This document shows, in pieces, positions 1-8,525 of a stretch of 64,000 bases of DNA. Origin of the DNA: Tessaracoccus sp. MC1679 (GTDB lineage: Bacteria > Actinomycetota > Actinomycetes > Propionibacteriales > Propionibacteriaceae). Position numbers and translations under genes: made by a program. Positions within the stretch are counted from its first letter, which is position 1, and the number at the start of each line of letters is the position of its first letter. The notes beneath the pieces were generated by a model. The model did no database searches and had not been told where the DNA came from. It worked only from the letters and a program-made list of their open reading frames with translations. Location: contig NZ_JACJGB010000004.1 in NCBI RefSeq assembly GCF_014164775.1, positions 310,001-374,000 on the forward strand, read 5' to 3'.

Positions 1-1143
1 CGACGGCAGGGACCTCGCCCACAGCGAACCCGAGGTGGCCAGACCGGAGGCCGTTCGGGCGATGAGCCCGGCGGCATCGGCGAGTGACCCGGACTGGGCG
101 ACCGCCGCCTGCATGAGCTCGTCCTGCGCTTCCACTCCCGTCCACTGACCGGTGCCGGCGTGGATCCGGACCCGTGCGTCGGCGCGCAACTGCTCGACCC
201 ACCCGGCCGCTGTGGTTGGAGAGGGAACCCACGGACGTCCGTAGGCGGGCGGACCCAGGAGGTCCGGGGCGCCTGCGGAGGCCAGGACGGCGTTGGCGAC
301 ATCCCTGGCGAGGTCGGCCTCCCCGTCCACCGCTGGCTGAACCGCCTGGAGGGACTGCAGGGCTCCGCGTACCTCAAGCGGCCCGATGGGGATGTCGGCG
401 GCGCGGTAGGTGAGGGACGCCTTGCCGAGGTCAGCGGCGGGGGGGATCCGCAACTGGGCAGCCAAGGTCTCGAAGTCCCCGCCCTCGCCGGTGGCGAACG
501 TCCACCAGGACAGGGCAGGGAGCGGACGTCCGCCGTTGTCGACGACACCTCCGGCCCACAAAGGCGTGCCACGCGGGGTGAACGTCGGGACGAGCACGGC
601 GATGTATGTCGTCAGCGGCAGCAGCCGGCGCAACGACAGCAGCCGGGAGAACCGGTCGGGCGCCGGAGTTCCGAGATCGTCGTTGGTCTCGCTGTCGGGG
701 GATTGGACATGGGCCCACCGCCACGACGTCGTGAGGTCGTAGTCGGCGAGCACCGAGGAGGACAGGGTCACCGTCGTTCCCGAGATTCTCACCTCGTCCG
801 GGGTGCCGACAACCAGCGCCAGCCACGGGCGCAGGGTGTCGCCCTCGGCCCGGCGGGGCGTGTAGCGCCACGGCAGGTCAGGTGCGTGGAAGTCCACGTG
901 GGTGCACTTGGTCGTCTCCTCGTCGCGGACCCCCGGCGCGGGTGCCCGGTGCCGGATCGCGCGTTCGGTGAGCCGCGCGACATCGGAAGCGTTCCGGAAC
1001 CCGAAGGCGATGTCCGCGCCGGCCGGTTGGGCCGGAACGGCCGAGTCCGTGAGGGTCACCTGGAGGGTGCGTCCCAACCGTCCGTCCTGTTCGGTGGACT
1101 GATGGACAAGCCTCGGTCGGCGCCAGCTGCTGAACCGGGCCAT
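1..1143 (-). CDS. Uncharacterised protein, partial (C-terminus beyond left edge)
   Basis: An open frame of 381 codons runs without a stop from an ATG to the window's left edge, so the protein is incomplete at its C-terminus. It begins MARFSSWRRPRLV. Its start ATG overlaps the stop of the upstream DUF6603 gene by one base (TGATG), so the two are almost certainly co-transcribed and translationally coupled. Recognisable segments are RPWLALVVG (about residue 105), SWRWAHVQSP (about 140), LTTYIAVLVPTF (about 172) and WWTFATGEGGDFETL (about 205), followed by ELMQAAVAQ near residue 350. From memory, this order of segments is shared by a family of large bacterial proteins with no assigned function. 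There is no signal peptide or membrane helix in the visible part. Function unknown; a structural or surface role is only a guess. Confidence 0.75.
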   Translation of the reverse strand, partial: MARFSSWRRPRLVHQSTEQDGRLGRTLQVTLTDSAVPAQPAGADIAFGFRNASDVARLTERAIRHRAPAPGVRDEETTKCTHVDFHAPDLPWRYTPRRAEGDTLRPWLALVVGTPDEVRISGTTVTLSSSVLADYDLTTSWRWAHVQSPDSETNDDLGTPAPDRFSRLLSLRRLLPLTTYIAVLVPTFTPRGTPLWAGGVVDNGGRPLPALSWWTFATGEGGDFETLAAQLRIPPAADLGKASLTYRAADIPIGPLEVRGALQSLQAVQPAVDGEADLARDVANAVLASAGAPDLLGPPAYGRPWVPSPTTAAGWVEQLRADARVRIHAGTGQWTGVEAQDELMQAAVAQSGSLADAAGLIARTASGLATSGSLWARSLPS

Positions 1144-4100
1144 CACAGCACCCCCTCCAGGGAGACCGACGGGGTGGACGTGGGCACGGCGAACGATCCG
1201 GTCGCCCTTGCCGCGAGGAAGGCGTCCGCAGCGTGCTGGGCGCCGCCGACCGGGGTAGTCCAGCGTTCTGCTGTGAGGACGATGTCGGTGGGCCGGGCCA
1301 TGACGGCGGCCCCACGGTCGCGTTCGAGGATCGATTGCACGAGTCCCGCATGGACGCTCCTGAGTGTGGCCGAGAAGTCGAGGATGACGAAGCGGCGCCG
1401 GGGGAGGCGCAGCAGGTTGAGCCCGGGCGAGCAGGGGGCCGTCGTCGCGGACGTCGCGTGGGCCTGGGCTACCTCGAGGCTGAATCCGGACCGTCCGCGG
1501 GAGAAGGTCGGTGCCGACAGGGCCTCAGCGTCCGACAGGTTCGTGTACGTACCGACCGCGAACTCGTCCTCCTCGACTCCGATGGCCAGCGGGGCGGCGC
1601 CCGGCTCCGCGCAGGCCACGCCCAACGTCCGTCCGGACCCCAGTGGGACCCCTTCCGCCTTGTGGAGGACGCGGTCGAGGGGAATTCGGTGCTGTTCCCA
1701 GATCACCCGACCGACGGGGATGATGGTCGGGGACGCGCCAGCGAACACCACGTCCGGATCGTCGCCGTCCCCCCGCAGGTTCTCGGGGGTGCTGATCTCG
1801 CCGGCGAGGTGTTGGGCGAGGTTCGAGATGGCGGGCAGCGACTCCGGCGGTCGGCTGTCGAGGGTGATGGTGACGTTCTTGCTGATCCGGACGATCACCT
1901 TCACGCTCGCCTCGGCCCGCAGGACGAGCGGTCCCGGGCCGCTGAGCTCTCCGCGGACCCGGATGCTGGCGAATTCCCACCCGGCGAAGGTGGCCGACAT
2001 CCCGGCGTCGATGCGAGCGGTGAACCGGAAGGGTCGGAACTGGATCAGGGCGTCGAACCCGAACCACCCGTGGACCCTGATCGGGCCGAGCCTGATGCCG
2101 GCCTCCGTCCTCGTCCCGAACTGGACCGTGTTGGACGTGACCGCGTAGTACATCTCCTGGGTGAACCACACGATCCCGAGGTCCACCCCTGCCCCCGCCC
2201 GGGGGATCTGAGGGACGGCCAGCCCGCCGGGCGCGAACTGGGGGTGGAAGCCACCCACGCTGAACAGGAAGTACGGGTTGGGGCCGAACCCGATGCGCAA
2301 GGCGAGCCCACCTGTGATCCGCAGGATGCCGAGGATATGGGAGTTCACCAGGGCGCCGTCGAAGAAGATCAGGGACGCCGTCGCGTCGATCCCCCCGATG
2401 AAGTCCATCCGAAGGTAGACGAGGGCGAAGTCCTCCGAGCCGACGACGAGGCGCGCGGACCCGGCGACGAAGATCTTGCGCGGGCCGGGGAGTTCGATGA
2501 ACACCCCCACATCAAGGGTGAACAGGTACAGCCAATTGAGCTGCAGGGTGGGGCCGATAATGAAGGTGCCACGCTCGTCAGGGAACAGAGTCCTCAACTC
2601 GCCCAGGATTCTGGGGGCATTGCGGGTCGGGTCGTCGGTGAACAGGACGTCACCAGCGGTGCCGCTGACGAGCTTTTCACGCAGCTTGTCGGTGTCGGCT
2701 CGACGATGGATCCCGATCAGGCCGCCGATTCCGGACACGGCGAAGCCGAAGCCGATCTGGATCCCGGGAGGGGGCAGGCGGATACCGATGACGGCCACGA
2801 AGGACACCGGCCCGCCGGGCAGTTCTTTGTAGATCCCGAACGCGAACGCGCCGATGCCGAGGATCTTCAAGGTCAGCGCGCCCCCGAACTCGCCTGGGCC
2901 GAGCTTCCCGACGAACCCACCGCCACTGACCGGTCCCGCGTCGAGGGACAGTCCGATCCCCGTCGGCTCCAGCACCCCCGCGTTGCCGGACATCCACCTA
3001 CCCAGCCACATCCCGGCCCCGGTGACCGTCGCCTTGAGGGGTCCGATCTCGGCGCGGGCGTCGAACCGGAACAGGGTGCGGAAGAACAGGCCGGAGGGGC
3101 TGATCGCCACCTCAAGTCGGGTGAGCATGTCGTCGAGCCACAGTCCCAGCCCGGGTCCGCCGAGAGCGAAGCCGAGGTGGGTGGGGATGTCGATACCGAT
3201 CCCGTCCGTCCCGGCTCCCTGAACCCCGACGCCCTGAAGGTAGGGCAGGGAGAAGTCCGAGGAGAAGGTGATCGAGCCGGGCAGGGCGAGCCCGGCCGCC
3301 AGCGGCTTGAGAAGGTCGGTGCCCACGCCCAGGCGGAGGCCGTCGAGCTTGGTGACAAGTGCGAAGAGGGGGACGGCGGCCGTCGGGTCGGACGGTCTGG
3401 CGGCGACCGTGAGGCCGAGGCGGATGTCCCTGACCGCGACGAAGGTGCCGCCACGGCGTCCGAGGAGGAAGGCGTCGTCGTCGGCCTTCCTGGCCTTGCT
3501 CAGGAAGAACCCGACCTGGGCGTCCGGACGCACCGCGGGGGACACATCGAAGCCGCCGCCCGTGACGACGATCCGTGCACTCACCGTTGCGTCCCCACGG
3601 ACGTCGCCAGTCAGGACCCAGCCGACGGGCAGCGCCACCCGGGCGCTGCGGACGAGGTTGGACGAGGCATCCAGACGCAGCTCAAGTCCGGCCAGGCCCG
3701 CCGCCGGCGGGTCGGGACGCAGGACGGCCAGGCGTGGGGCGACCGTCGGGAACCCCCCTGGTTGCTCCTTGAGCTGCTGGAGCCACTCGACGAGGGTGCC
3801 GGCCTGCAGGCGGGTGAGCAGCTCCTGCCCGAGCGGGACCGCGATCGGCGAGTTGATGAGTTCCACGAGGTCGTCCAGAGACACCCCATCACCCACAGGC
3901 AGGGACAGGAAGCCGGCCCGGGCGTACTCCCGGGCGACGAGTTCGACCGGCGAGGCGAGAAGCAACAGCATGAGCGCCTGGACCGCCTTCGCGTCCTTCA
4001 CCGAGGGGACCCGGTTCAGCAGCGTCGTGATCGCCTGGCTGCCCGGGTCTCGGGTGAAGGCGCGCAACGCGTCCCAGTTGATGGTGAACGACCGCGGGGA

Positions 4101-4400
4101 CGCGTCCGGGTTCCAGGTGACGCCCATGACGCCGGCCAGGGCAAGAGTCTCGGCGACCCGCGGGAGGTGGACCTGCAGAACGCGGATGACCAAGGTCTCC
4201 CTGGCTGTCACATTGCCGGTGATGGAGTGGAAGGTCGCCAACCAACGCTCCAGGCCCTCGCCCGACGGCTCCAGGTCGAGTTCGGTAAGGCGCTCCAGGT
4301 CCGCTGCGATGTCGGTGAGCACCGTCGGCAGCGGCGGCTTGCTGGGATCGCCTCCCACGGATGAACGGATGAGAGACGCTAGCGTGCTGAGGATGTCCAT
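1143..4400 (-). CDS. DUF6603-type large beta-rich protein
   Basis: This gene encodes a 1085-residue protein. The first ~210 residues look helical. The rest is dominated by short alternating hydrophobic/polar stretches rich in Gly, typical of beta structure. The section around residues 555-625 (GIGGLIGIHRRADTDKLRE, then NAPRILGELRTLFP) matches my memory of the DUF6603 family. There is no signal peptide and no clear transmembrane helix. The ATG is preceded by a GAGGGG ribosome-binding site. The gene overlaps the next minus-strand gene by one base, and the two probably act together. DUF6603 has no known function; the regular beta repeats suggest a shell, tube or scaffold, but that is inference. 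It is the first gene of its transcript and is divergent from a potassium transporter across a 600-bp gap. Confidence 0.7.
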   Translation of the reverse strand: MDILSTLASLIRSSVGGDPSKPPLPTVLTDIAADLERLTELDLEPSGEGLERWLATFHSITGNVTARETLVIRVLQVHLPRVAETLALAGVMGVTWNPDASPRSFTINWDALRAFTRDPGSQAITTLLNRVPSVKDAKAVQALMLLLLASPVELVAREYARAGFLSLPVGDGVSLDDLVELINSPIAVPLGQELLTRLQAGTLVEWLQQLKEQPGGFPTVAPRLAVLRPDPPAAGLAGLELRLDASSNLVRSARVALPVGWVLTGDVRGDATVSARIVVTGGGFDVSPAVRPDAQVGFFLSKARKADDDAFLLGRRGGTFVAVRDIRLGLTVAARPSDPTAAVPLFALVTKLDGLRLGVGTDLLKPLAAGLALPGSITFSSDFSLPYLQGVGVQGAGTDGIGIDIPTHLGFALGGPGLGLWLDDMLTRLEVAISPSGLFFRTLFRFDARAEIGPLKATVTGAGMWLGRWMSGNAGVLEPTGIGLSLDAGPVSGGGFVGKLGPGEFGGALTLKILGIGAFAFGIYKELPGGPVSFVAVIGIRLPPPGIQIGFGFAVSGIGGLIGIHRRADTDKLREKLVSGTAGDVLFTDDPTRNAPRILGELRTLFPDERGTFIIGPTLQLNWLYLFTLDVGVFIELPGPRKIFVAGSARLVVGSEDFALVYLRMDFIGGIDATASLIFFDGALVNSHILGILRITGGLALRIGFGPNPYFLFSVGGFHPQFAPGGLAVPQIPRAGAGVDLGIVWFTQEMYYAVTSNTVQFGTRTEAGIRLGPIRVHGWFGFDALIQFRPFRFTARIDAGMSATFAGWEFASIRVRGELSGPGPLVLRAEASVKVIVRISKNVTITLDSRPPESLPAISNLAQHLAGEISTPENLRGDGDDPDVVFAGASPTIIPVGRVIWEQHRIPLDRVLHKAEGVPLGSGRTLGVACAEPGAAPLAIGVEEDEFAVGTYTNLSDAEALSAPTFSRGRSGFSLEVAQAHATSATTAPCSPGLNLLRLPRRRFVILDFSATLRSVHAGLVQSILERDRGAAVMARPTDIVLTAERWTTPVGGAQHAADAFLAARATGSFAVPTSTPSVSLEGVL

Positions 4401-5008
4401 GCGAACCCCTCGGGTTCAAGAGCCTGGTATGCGGAGCTGTTAAAGCACTGAGGCCGTGCGAGCGGGCGCGCAGTGGCGAACCGGGAGGTCCCTCGTCTGT
4501 CCTGTTGGAGGGCAGACGTCAGTCAATCGCGCGGGGCCGAACTTCCCTCAGGGCCCCGGATCCTCAGCCGAGGATGGGTCATCCTAACCCGGCCCAGTCA
4601 GTGCCACAAGAGTGATAGGCAAGTCCCTGTGCGTCCCTCAAGCCGCGGTCTCGCTCAGCTCCGGAAGGGCGGGCACGGCTCTGCGCGTCGTAGCCAGAAG
4701 CATGCCGGACGCCAAGGCTGCGCCCAGTCGTCTCGAAAGAGTGGTGTGCATGGCTCAGTCCAGGATGGAGTGGGCCCACAGGTTGAGCGCCCCCACATCT
4801 GGCGTGGCGTGTCTTACGGGGGAGTGGTGTCAGACCCCGGCGCTCCAGAGGAGAAATTGTGCAGATTCCCATACTTTGCAGCGTCAACACTCAAACAGGC
4901 AGTGAGTGAGTGCACCTCGGGTTAGGGCGGCATCAAGATTTGCGGTTCGTGCGTCAGGGCTGCGCTAGGGCGGCGGTTCTCGGGTCGGGGCGGGGCCAGT
5001 CTGGGCGT
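4401..5008. other. 600-bp divergent intergenic region with two adjacent hairpins
   Basis: No convincing gene is seen here. Two perfect hairpins lie side by side. One has a 7-bp stem CGGGGCC/GGCCCCG (4532-4538 and 4552-4558). The other has a 6-bp stem ATCCTC/GAGGAT with loop AGCC (4560-4575). A 16-codon frame starts with GTG at 4859 behind AGAGGAGAAATT and stops at 4909; it could be a leader peptide or chance. Open frames that cross this gap lack protein-like composition. The region must carry promoters for both flanking genes. I could not match it to the ydaO (c-di-AMP) riboswitch by eye. Confidence 0.5.
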
Positions 5009-6958
5009 GTGAGTACCTTCACTTCTGTACCGAAGCGGCTTCTGGTGGGTCGCCCGATGCGCTCGGATCAGCTCGGGGAGACCGAACTGCCCAAGCGCCT
5101 GGCGTTGCCGGTGTTCTGTAGCGATCCGATCTCGTCGAATGCCTACGCCACCCAGGAGATCCTCCTGGTCCTCGCGCTCGGTGGTGCGACGGCGGTCACG
5201 TTCACGCCGGTCATCGCGCTCTTCGTCGTGACGCTGTTGGCCATCGTGACGTTGTCCTACCGGCAGACCATCCACGCGTACCCCGATGGGGGCGGAGCGT
5301 ACGCGGTGAGCAAGGAGAACCTGGGCAGGCGGGCGTCCCTGGTGGCCGCAGGTGCCCTGCTGACGGACTACGTCCTGACGGTCGCGGTATCGATCGCAGC
5401 CGGTGTCGACAACTTCACCTCGGCGTTCCCGGCACTGCTGCCATACACCGTCCCCTTGTGTCTGGGCCTCATCGCGGGGGTGACCCTGATGAATCTGCGC
5501 GGGGTCAAGGAGTCTGGCACCGTCTTCGCGATTCCCACCTACGGGTTCCTGGTGTCGGTGTTCGTGATGCTGGCTGTCGGGGCGGCGCAGTCCTGGTCCG
5601 GGGCGGCGCCTGTGGCGGAGTCTGCCGGCTTCGGCTATCACGCCAGCGACCTGACCGGGATCGCGCTGGTGGCGCTGCTCTTCCGATCGTTCGCGTCGGG
5701 CTGCACCGCGCTCACCGGCGTCGAGGCGGTCAGTAATGGTGTCCCGGCGTTCAGGACGCCGAAGTCCCGCAATGCTGCCTTCACGTTGATGGCGATGAGC
5801 GGCCTGGCGATCTCGATGATGCTGGGAATCTCCCTGCTGGCCACGACGTCCGGGATCCACATAGCTGAACACGCGGACGAACTCACGGGAACACCGGAGG
5901 GCTACGTCCAGCGCACGGTGTTGGCGCAGCTGTCGGCCGCCGTGTTCGGGAACAACAGCGTGGGGTTCTATGCCGTCCAGTTGTCCACCACCATGATCCT
6001 CATCCTGGCCGCCAACACGGCGTTCAACGGGTTCCCGATCCTGGCGTCTCAGCTGGCCGCGGACCGGTTCCTGCCCAAGCAGTTGCGCCGCCGTGGCGAC
6101 CGGTTGGTCTTCTCCAACGGCATCGTCATGTTGTCGACGGTGGCCGCGCTGCTGGTCTACGTGTTCGACGGGTCGGTTTCGCGCCTGATCCAGCTCTACA
6201 TCCTGGGAGTGTTCGTCTCGTTCACGCTCAGCCAGACGGGGATGGTGGTCCACTGGTGGCGGGAGGCACGCGACGGAGGCTGGAGGCCGCGGCTGGTCTC
6301 CTCGACGGTGGTCAATCTGGTCGGCGCCACCGTGACAGCGCTGGTGCTCGTCATCGTGCTGCTGACGAAATTCACCCACGGGGCGTGGATGGTGGTGGTC
6401 GCCGTTCCGGTGCTGGTGCTGATCATGCTGAACATCCGCCGACACTACGACCGGGTCTCACGCGACCTGCGGCCACGCGCCACGGGGATCACTCTGCCCA
6501 GCCGGGTCCATGCCATCGTGCTCGTCAGCCAGCTGAACGAGCCGACGCTCAAGGCACTGGCCATCGCCCGCGCCAATCGCCCGAGCACCATCACGGCTCT
6601 CCGCGTCGATACCGACCACGAGCGCACCCGGAAGCTGCTCGACGACTGGGAGGGTCGCGACATCCCGGTGCGGCTGGTCATGGTCGCCTCCCCGTTCCGG
6701 GAGTTGATCAACCCCATCGTCGACTACCTCATGAGCTTGCAGATCGGCCCACGCGACGTGGTCGAGGTGTTCGTGCCCGAGTACGTCGTGGGTCACTGGT
6801 GGGAGCAGATCCTCCACAACCAGAGCGCGCTGAGGCTGAAGTCTCGGTTGCTGTTCATGCCCGGTGTGATCGTGACCAGCGTGCCCTTCCAACTCGCCTC
6901 GGCCGAGCCGCTCTCTCTCCCCAGGGTGGGAAGCGGGTCCGACGACGTGGCACGCTGA
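5009..6958 (+). CDS. KimA-family (APC superfamily) potassium transporter, copy 1
   Basis: A 649-residue membrane protein with about 12 hydrophobic helices in residues 30-490 and a cytosolic C-terminal domain of ~150 residues. The sequence follows Bacillus subtilis KimA closely by memory: PKRLALPVFCSDPISSNAY near the N-terminus, SYRQTIHAYPDGGGAY, LTDYVLTVAVSIAAGVDN, and the C-terminal WWEQILHNQSAL. Asp39 and Tyr46 align with residues reported at the KimA potassium site. KimA proteins are high-affinity proton-coupled K+ importers controlled by c-di-AMP, so K+ uptake is the likely job; an amino-acid substrate is less likely. I chose GTG 5009 because the paralogue at 54166 starts at the equivalent place. 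Residues before it (MHLGLGRHQD...) are not conserved. No partner gene adjoins this copy. Confidence 0.8.
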   Translation: MSTFTSVPKRLLVGRPMRSDQLGETELPKRLALPVFCSDPISSNAYATQEILLVLALGGATAVTFTPVIALFVVTLLAIVTLSYRQTIHAYPDGGGAYAVSKENLGRRASLVAAGALLTDYVLTVAVSIAAGVDNFTSAFPALLPYTVPLCLGLIAGVTLMNLRGVKESGTVFAIPTYGFLVSVFVMLAVGAAQSWSGAAPVAESAGFGYHASDLTGIALVALLFRSFASGCTALTGVEAVSNGVPAFRTPKSRNAAFTLMAMSGLAISMMLGISLLATTSGIHIAEHADELTGTPEGYVQRTVLAQLSAAVFGNNSVGFYAVQLSTTMILILAANTAFNGFPILASQLAADRFLPKQLRRRGDRLVFSNGIVMLSTVAALLVYVFDGSVSRLIQLYILGVFVSFTLSQTGMVVHWWREARDGGWRPRLVSSTVVNLVGATVTALVLVIVLLTKFTHGAWMVVVAVPVLVLIMLNIRRHYDRVSRDLRPRATGITLPSRVHAIVLVSQLNEPTLKALAIARANRPSTITALRVDTDHERTRKLLDDWEGRDIPVRLVMVASPFRELINPIVDYLMSLQIGPRDVVEVFVPEYVVGHWWEQILHNQSALRLKSRLLFMPGVIVTSVPFQLASAEPLSLPRVGSGSDDVAR

Positions 6959-7047
6959 GCACATGAACACGGCGGGCACTGCCGAAGGCAAAGGACAGGT
7001 ACCGCGACGATCTCCCCGAGGCGCAGCGGGGAGGTTTCGCCACGGCG

Positions 7048-7350
7048 GTGCACTTCACGCTCATGCGGAATCGAGCGATCGGTCCCGCCGAGAGGGGCGC
7101 CGCTGTCGTGGCGGCCGACCCGGAGGTGGCTCGTGCAGCACGCGCCAAGCCCAACGTGTTCTACTGCCTCGGATTCGACGTCGCGACCGGCATCTACGGC
7201 GACCCGGCCCTGGGCGCACAAGGCAACACCGCCACAGGCCCGGGCGCGTTCGCCATCCGCGACGCGATGAATGACGCAGACGCAATCAGGGGCTTCAACG
7301 ACGCCGTCCAGTTCCACCTCGGCCCACCACTCCGCCCACGCAGAGCCTAG
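7048..7350 (+). CDS. Small conserved protein, probably 5'-truncated
   Basis: The first usable start, GTG 7048, gives a 100-residue protein with the segment FYCLGFDVATGIYGDPAL followed by GNTATGPGAF and GFNDAVQFHLG. I recall this order of segments from uncharacterised soil-bacterial proteins. The frame is open from 6967, and its residues ALPKAKDRYRDDLPEAQRGG look genuinely coding. However, there is no ATG, GTG or TTG before 7048, and the spacing from GGGGAGG to the GTG is long. The gene may have lost its 5' end. It follows the KimA-type gene by 89 bases on the same strand. Function unknown. Confidence 0.5.
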   Translation: MHFTLMRNRAIGPAERGAAVVAADPEVARAARAKPNVFYCLGFDVATGIYGDPALGAQGNTATGPGAFAIRDAMNDADAIRGFNDAVQFHLGPPLRPRRA

Positions 7351-7442
7351 AAGAGCGCCGTCAAGGCATTCAACACCCGCGTGCAAAGGCGGTACCCGGA
7401 CTCGCATCCAAGCCATTCAACCCGACCACACTGGAGGAACCC

Positions 7443-7766
7443 ATGCCCGCCATCCTCATCCTCGACAATCAGGTTTCCTTCATCACCGACCCGGTCAGTC
7501 CCTGCGCCGGACAGGACTTCTCCGTGACCTGGGAAGAAGCCAACGTCGGGGACGAAGACTCTGCCGACTACCAGGACATCTTCGACCTCGACGACCAGGG
7601 AACGGGGGAGAGCCAGGCCCTGGAGTGCGACCCGCTGGCCGCCGGCGAATCAGCGACAAGATCACTGACCTTCAACCTCCCGGCCGGCGACTACACCATG
7701 ACACTCATCATCAACGGACAGACTCAGGAGACCCTCGGGAACGTTCGCATCGGTGACTGCGTCTGA
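7443..7766 (+). CDS. Small CARDB-like beta-sandwich protein
   Basis: A 107-residue acidic protein starts at an ATG behind a very strong GGAGGAAC site. The pattern FSVTWEEANVG...AGESATRSLTFNLPAGDYTMTLIING is that of a CARDB/adhesion-type beta-sandwich domain, a fold used for cell-surface or carbohydrate contacts. There is no signal peptide, so secretion by the Sec route is not indicated. Three cysteines (in SPCAG, LECD and IGDCV) are present. A hairpin terminator follows seven bases after the stop. It may belong with the fragment just upstream and with the accessory genes at the left edge; that is inference. Function unknown. Confidence 0.65.
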   Translation: MPAILILDNQVSFITDPVSPCAGQDFSVTWEEANVGDEDSADYQDIFDLDDQGTGESQALECDPLAAGESATRSLTFNLPAGDYTMTLIINGQTQETLGNVRIGDCV

Positions 7767-7772
7767 CATGCT

Positions 7773-7797
7773 CCGCCTGGGTTCCAACACCAGGCGG
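7773..7797 (+). terminator. Hairpin after the CARDB-like gene
   Basis: Perfect 8-bp stem CCGCCTGG/CCAGGCGG with a 9-base loop, placed seven bases after a stop codon. There is no T-run, as is common in high-GC actinobacteria. Confidence 0.55.
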
Positions 7798-7852
7798 GTG
7801 CCTCAACGGGACCCGGGTGGCCACTCCCGCACCACCACCCTTCAGCGGCACT

Positions 7853-7887
7853 GACGTGCCCGTCTGAGTAGCGCGGGCGGGCACGTC
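7853..7887. other. Second hairpin, 10-bp perfect stem
   Basis: GACGTGCCCG (7853-7862) pairs perfectly with CGGGCACGTC (7878-7887) across a 15-base loop. It lies just upstream of the promoter of the next gene. It may be a back-up terminator or a binding site. Confidence 0.4.
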
Positions 7888-7902
7888 GGCGTCCGGCCCC
7901 GA

Positions 7903-7908
7903 TAGAGT
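7903..7908 (+). promoter_or_regulatory. -10 box TAGAGT, leaderless arrangement
   Basis: TAGAGT fits the TANNNT pattern of actinobacterial -10 boxes. It ends seven bases before GTG 7916, so transcription would start at or next to the start codon. This supports GTG 7916 (or ATG 7919) as the start of the AlgH-family gene, which has no ribosome-binding site. Confidence 0.5.
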
Positions 7909-7915
7909 GGGACCC

Positions 7916-8479
7916 GTGATGCACACGGGAGCAGTCGGCGTCGGGCAGCTGCTGATCGCCACGCAGCCGGGACGAGGTGGCTACTTCGATCGCTCCGTCG
8001 TGCTGCTCCTGGAGCACACCGCGGAAGGCAGCCTCGGTGTCTGCCTCAACCGACTTTCCGAGCTGCCGGCGGACAGCATCCAGGAGAGCTTCCGGGACCA
8101 CCTGACCCCCCCGGCCCGCGTCTTCGAAGGTGGGCCGGTCAATCCCAATGTCGCGATCGTGTTGGGCGAGCCCGCCACCACGGAAGCCCCGCCGCCGGGC
8201 TGGGAACGGGTCATCGATGAGATCGGCGTGGTGGATCTCAACTTCCCGCCCGAGCTCATGGAGTCCTCATTCAGTCAGTTGCGTCTCTTCGTGGGGCTGT
8301 CCGGATGGGCCGCCGGGCAGTTGGAGAGCGAGTTGATCCGCGGATCTTGGTTCAGGGCGTCAGCGAGACCCGAGGATGTCTTCGGTCATCCGGCTGGGCT
8401 CTGGCGACGGGTCCTGCGCCGGTTGGGCGGGGCCACCGGCCGGTGGTCCACGTGGACGGAAGAGCCGAGCCTCAACTAG
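7916..8479 (+). CDS. UPF0301/AlgH (YqgE) family protein
   Basis: A 187-residue protein of the UPF0301 family. Diagnostic segments are VGQLLIATQPGRGGYFDRSVVLLLEH near the N-terminus, GSLGVCLNRLSE, FEGGPVNPNVAIVLG and LFVGLSGWAAGQLESEL. AlgH/YqgE proteins are cytosolic and of unclear role; in Pseudomonas one was linked to alginate regulation. I placed the start at GTG 7916, with ATG 7919 in frame as an equal alternative, because the -10 box lies right upstream. It is followed closely by mtrA, but that gene has its own strong ribosome-binding site and probably its own promoter. Confidence 0.85.
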   Translation: MMHTGAVGVGQLLIATQPGRGGYFDRSVVLLLEHTAEGSLGVCLNRLSELPADSIQESFRDHLTPPARVFEGGPVNPNVAIVLGEPATTEAPPPGWERVIDEIGVVDLNFPPELMESSFSQLRLFVGLSGWAAGQLESELIRGSWFRASARPEDVFGHPAGLWRRVLRRLGGATGRWSTWTEEPSLN

Positions 8480-8525
8480 TGATGTGCGCGGCTACCATGG
8501 ACAACCGGCAAGCAAGGAGGCCTGG

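Noticed and set aside
160-2148. Long plus-strand open frame (662 codons) opposite the DUF6603 region
   Set aside because: It is rich in Arg, Gly and Pro, has no known motif and is opposite two well-supported minus-strand genes. It is a high-GC shadow.
1233-4364. 1043-codon plus-strand frame antisense to the DUF6603 gene
   Set aside because: Composition is highly polar with repeated Gly/Arg/Glu/Asp and no hydrophobic core; the minus-strand protein has a family match and ribosome-binding site.
4473-4925. Possible genes in the 4.4-5.0 kb gap
   Set aside because: Frames on both strands lack ribosome-binding sites, protein-like composition and recognisable motifs.
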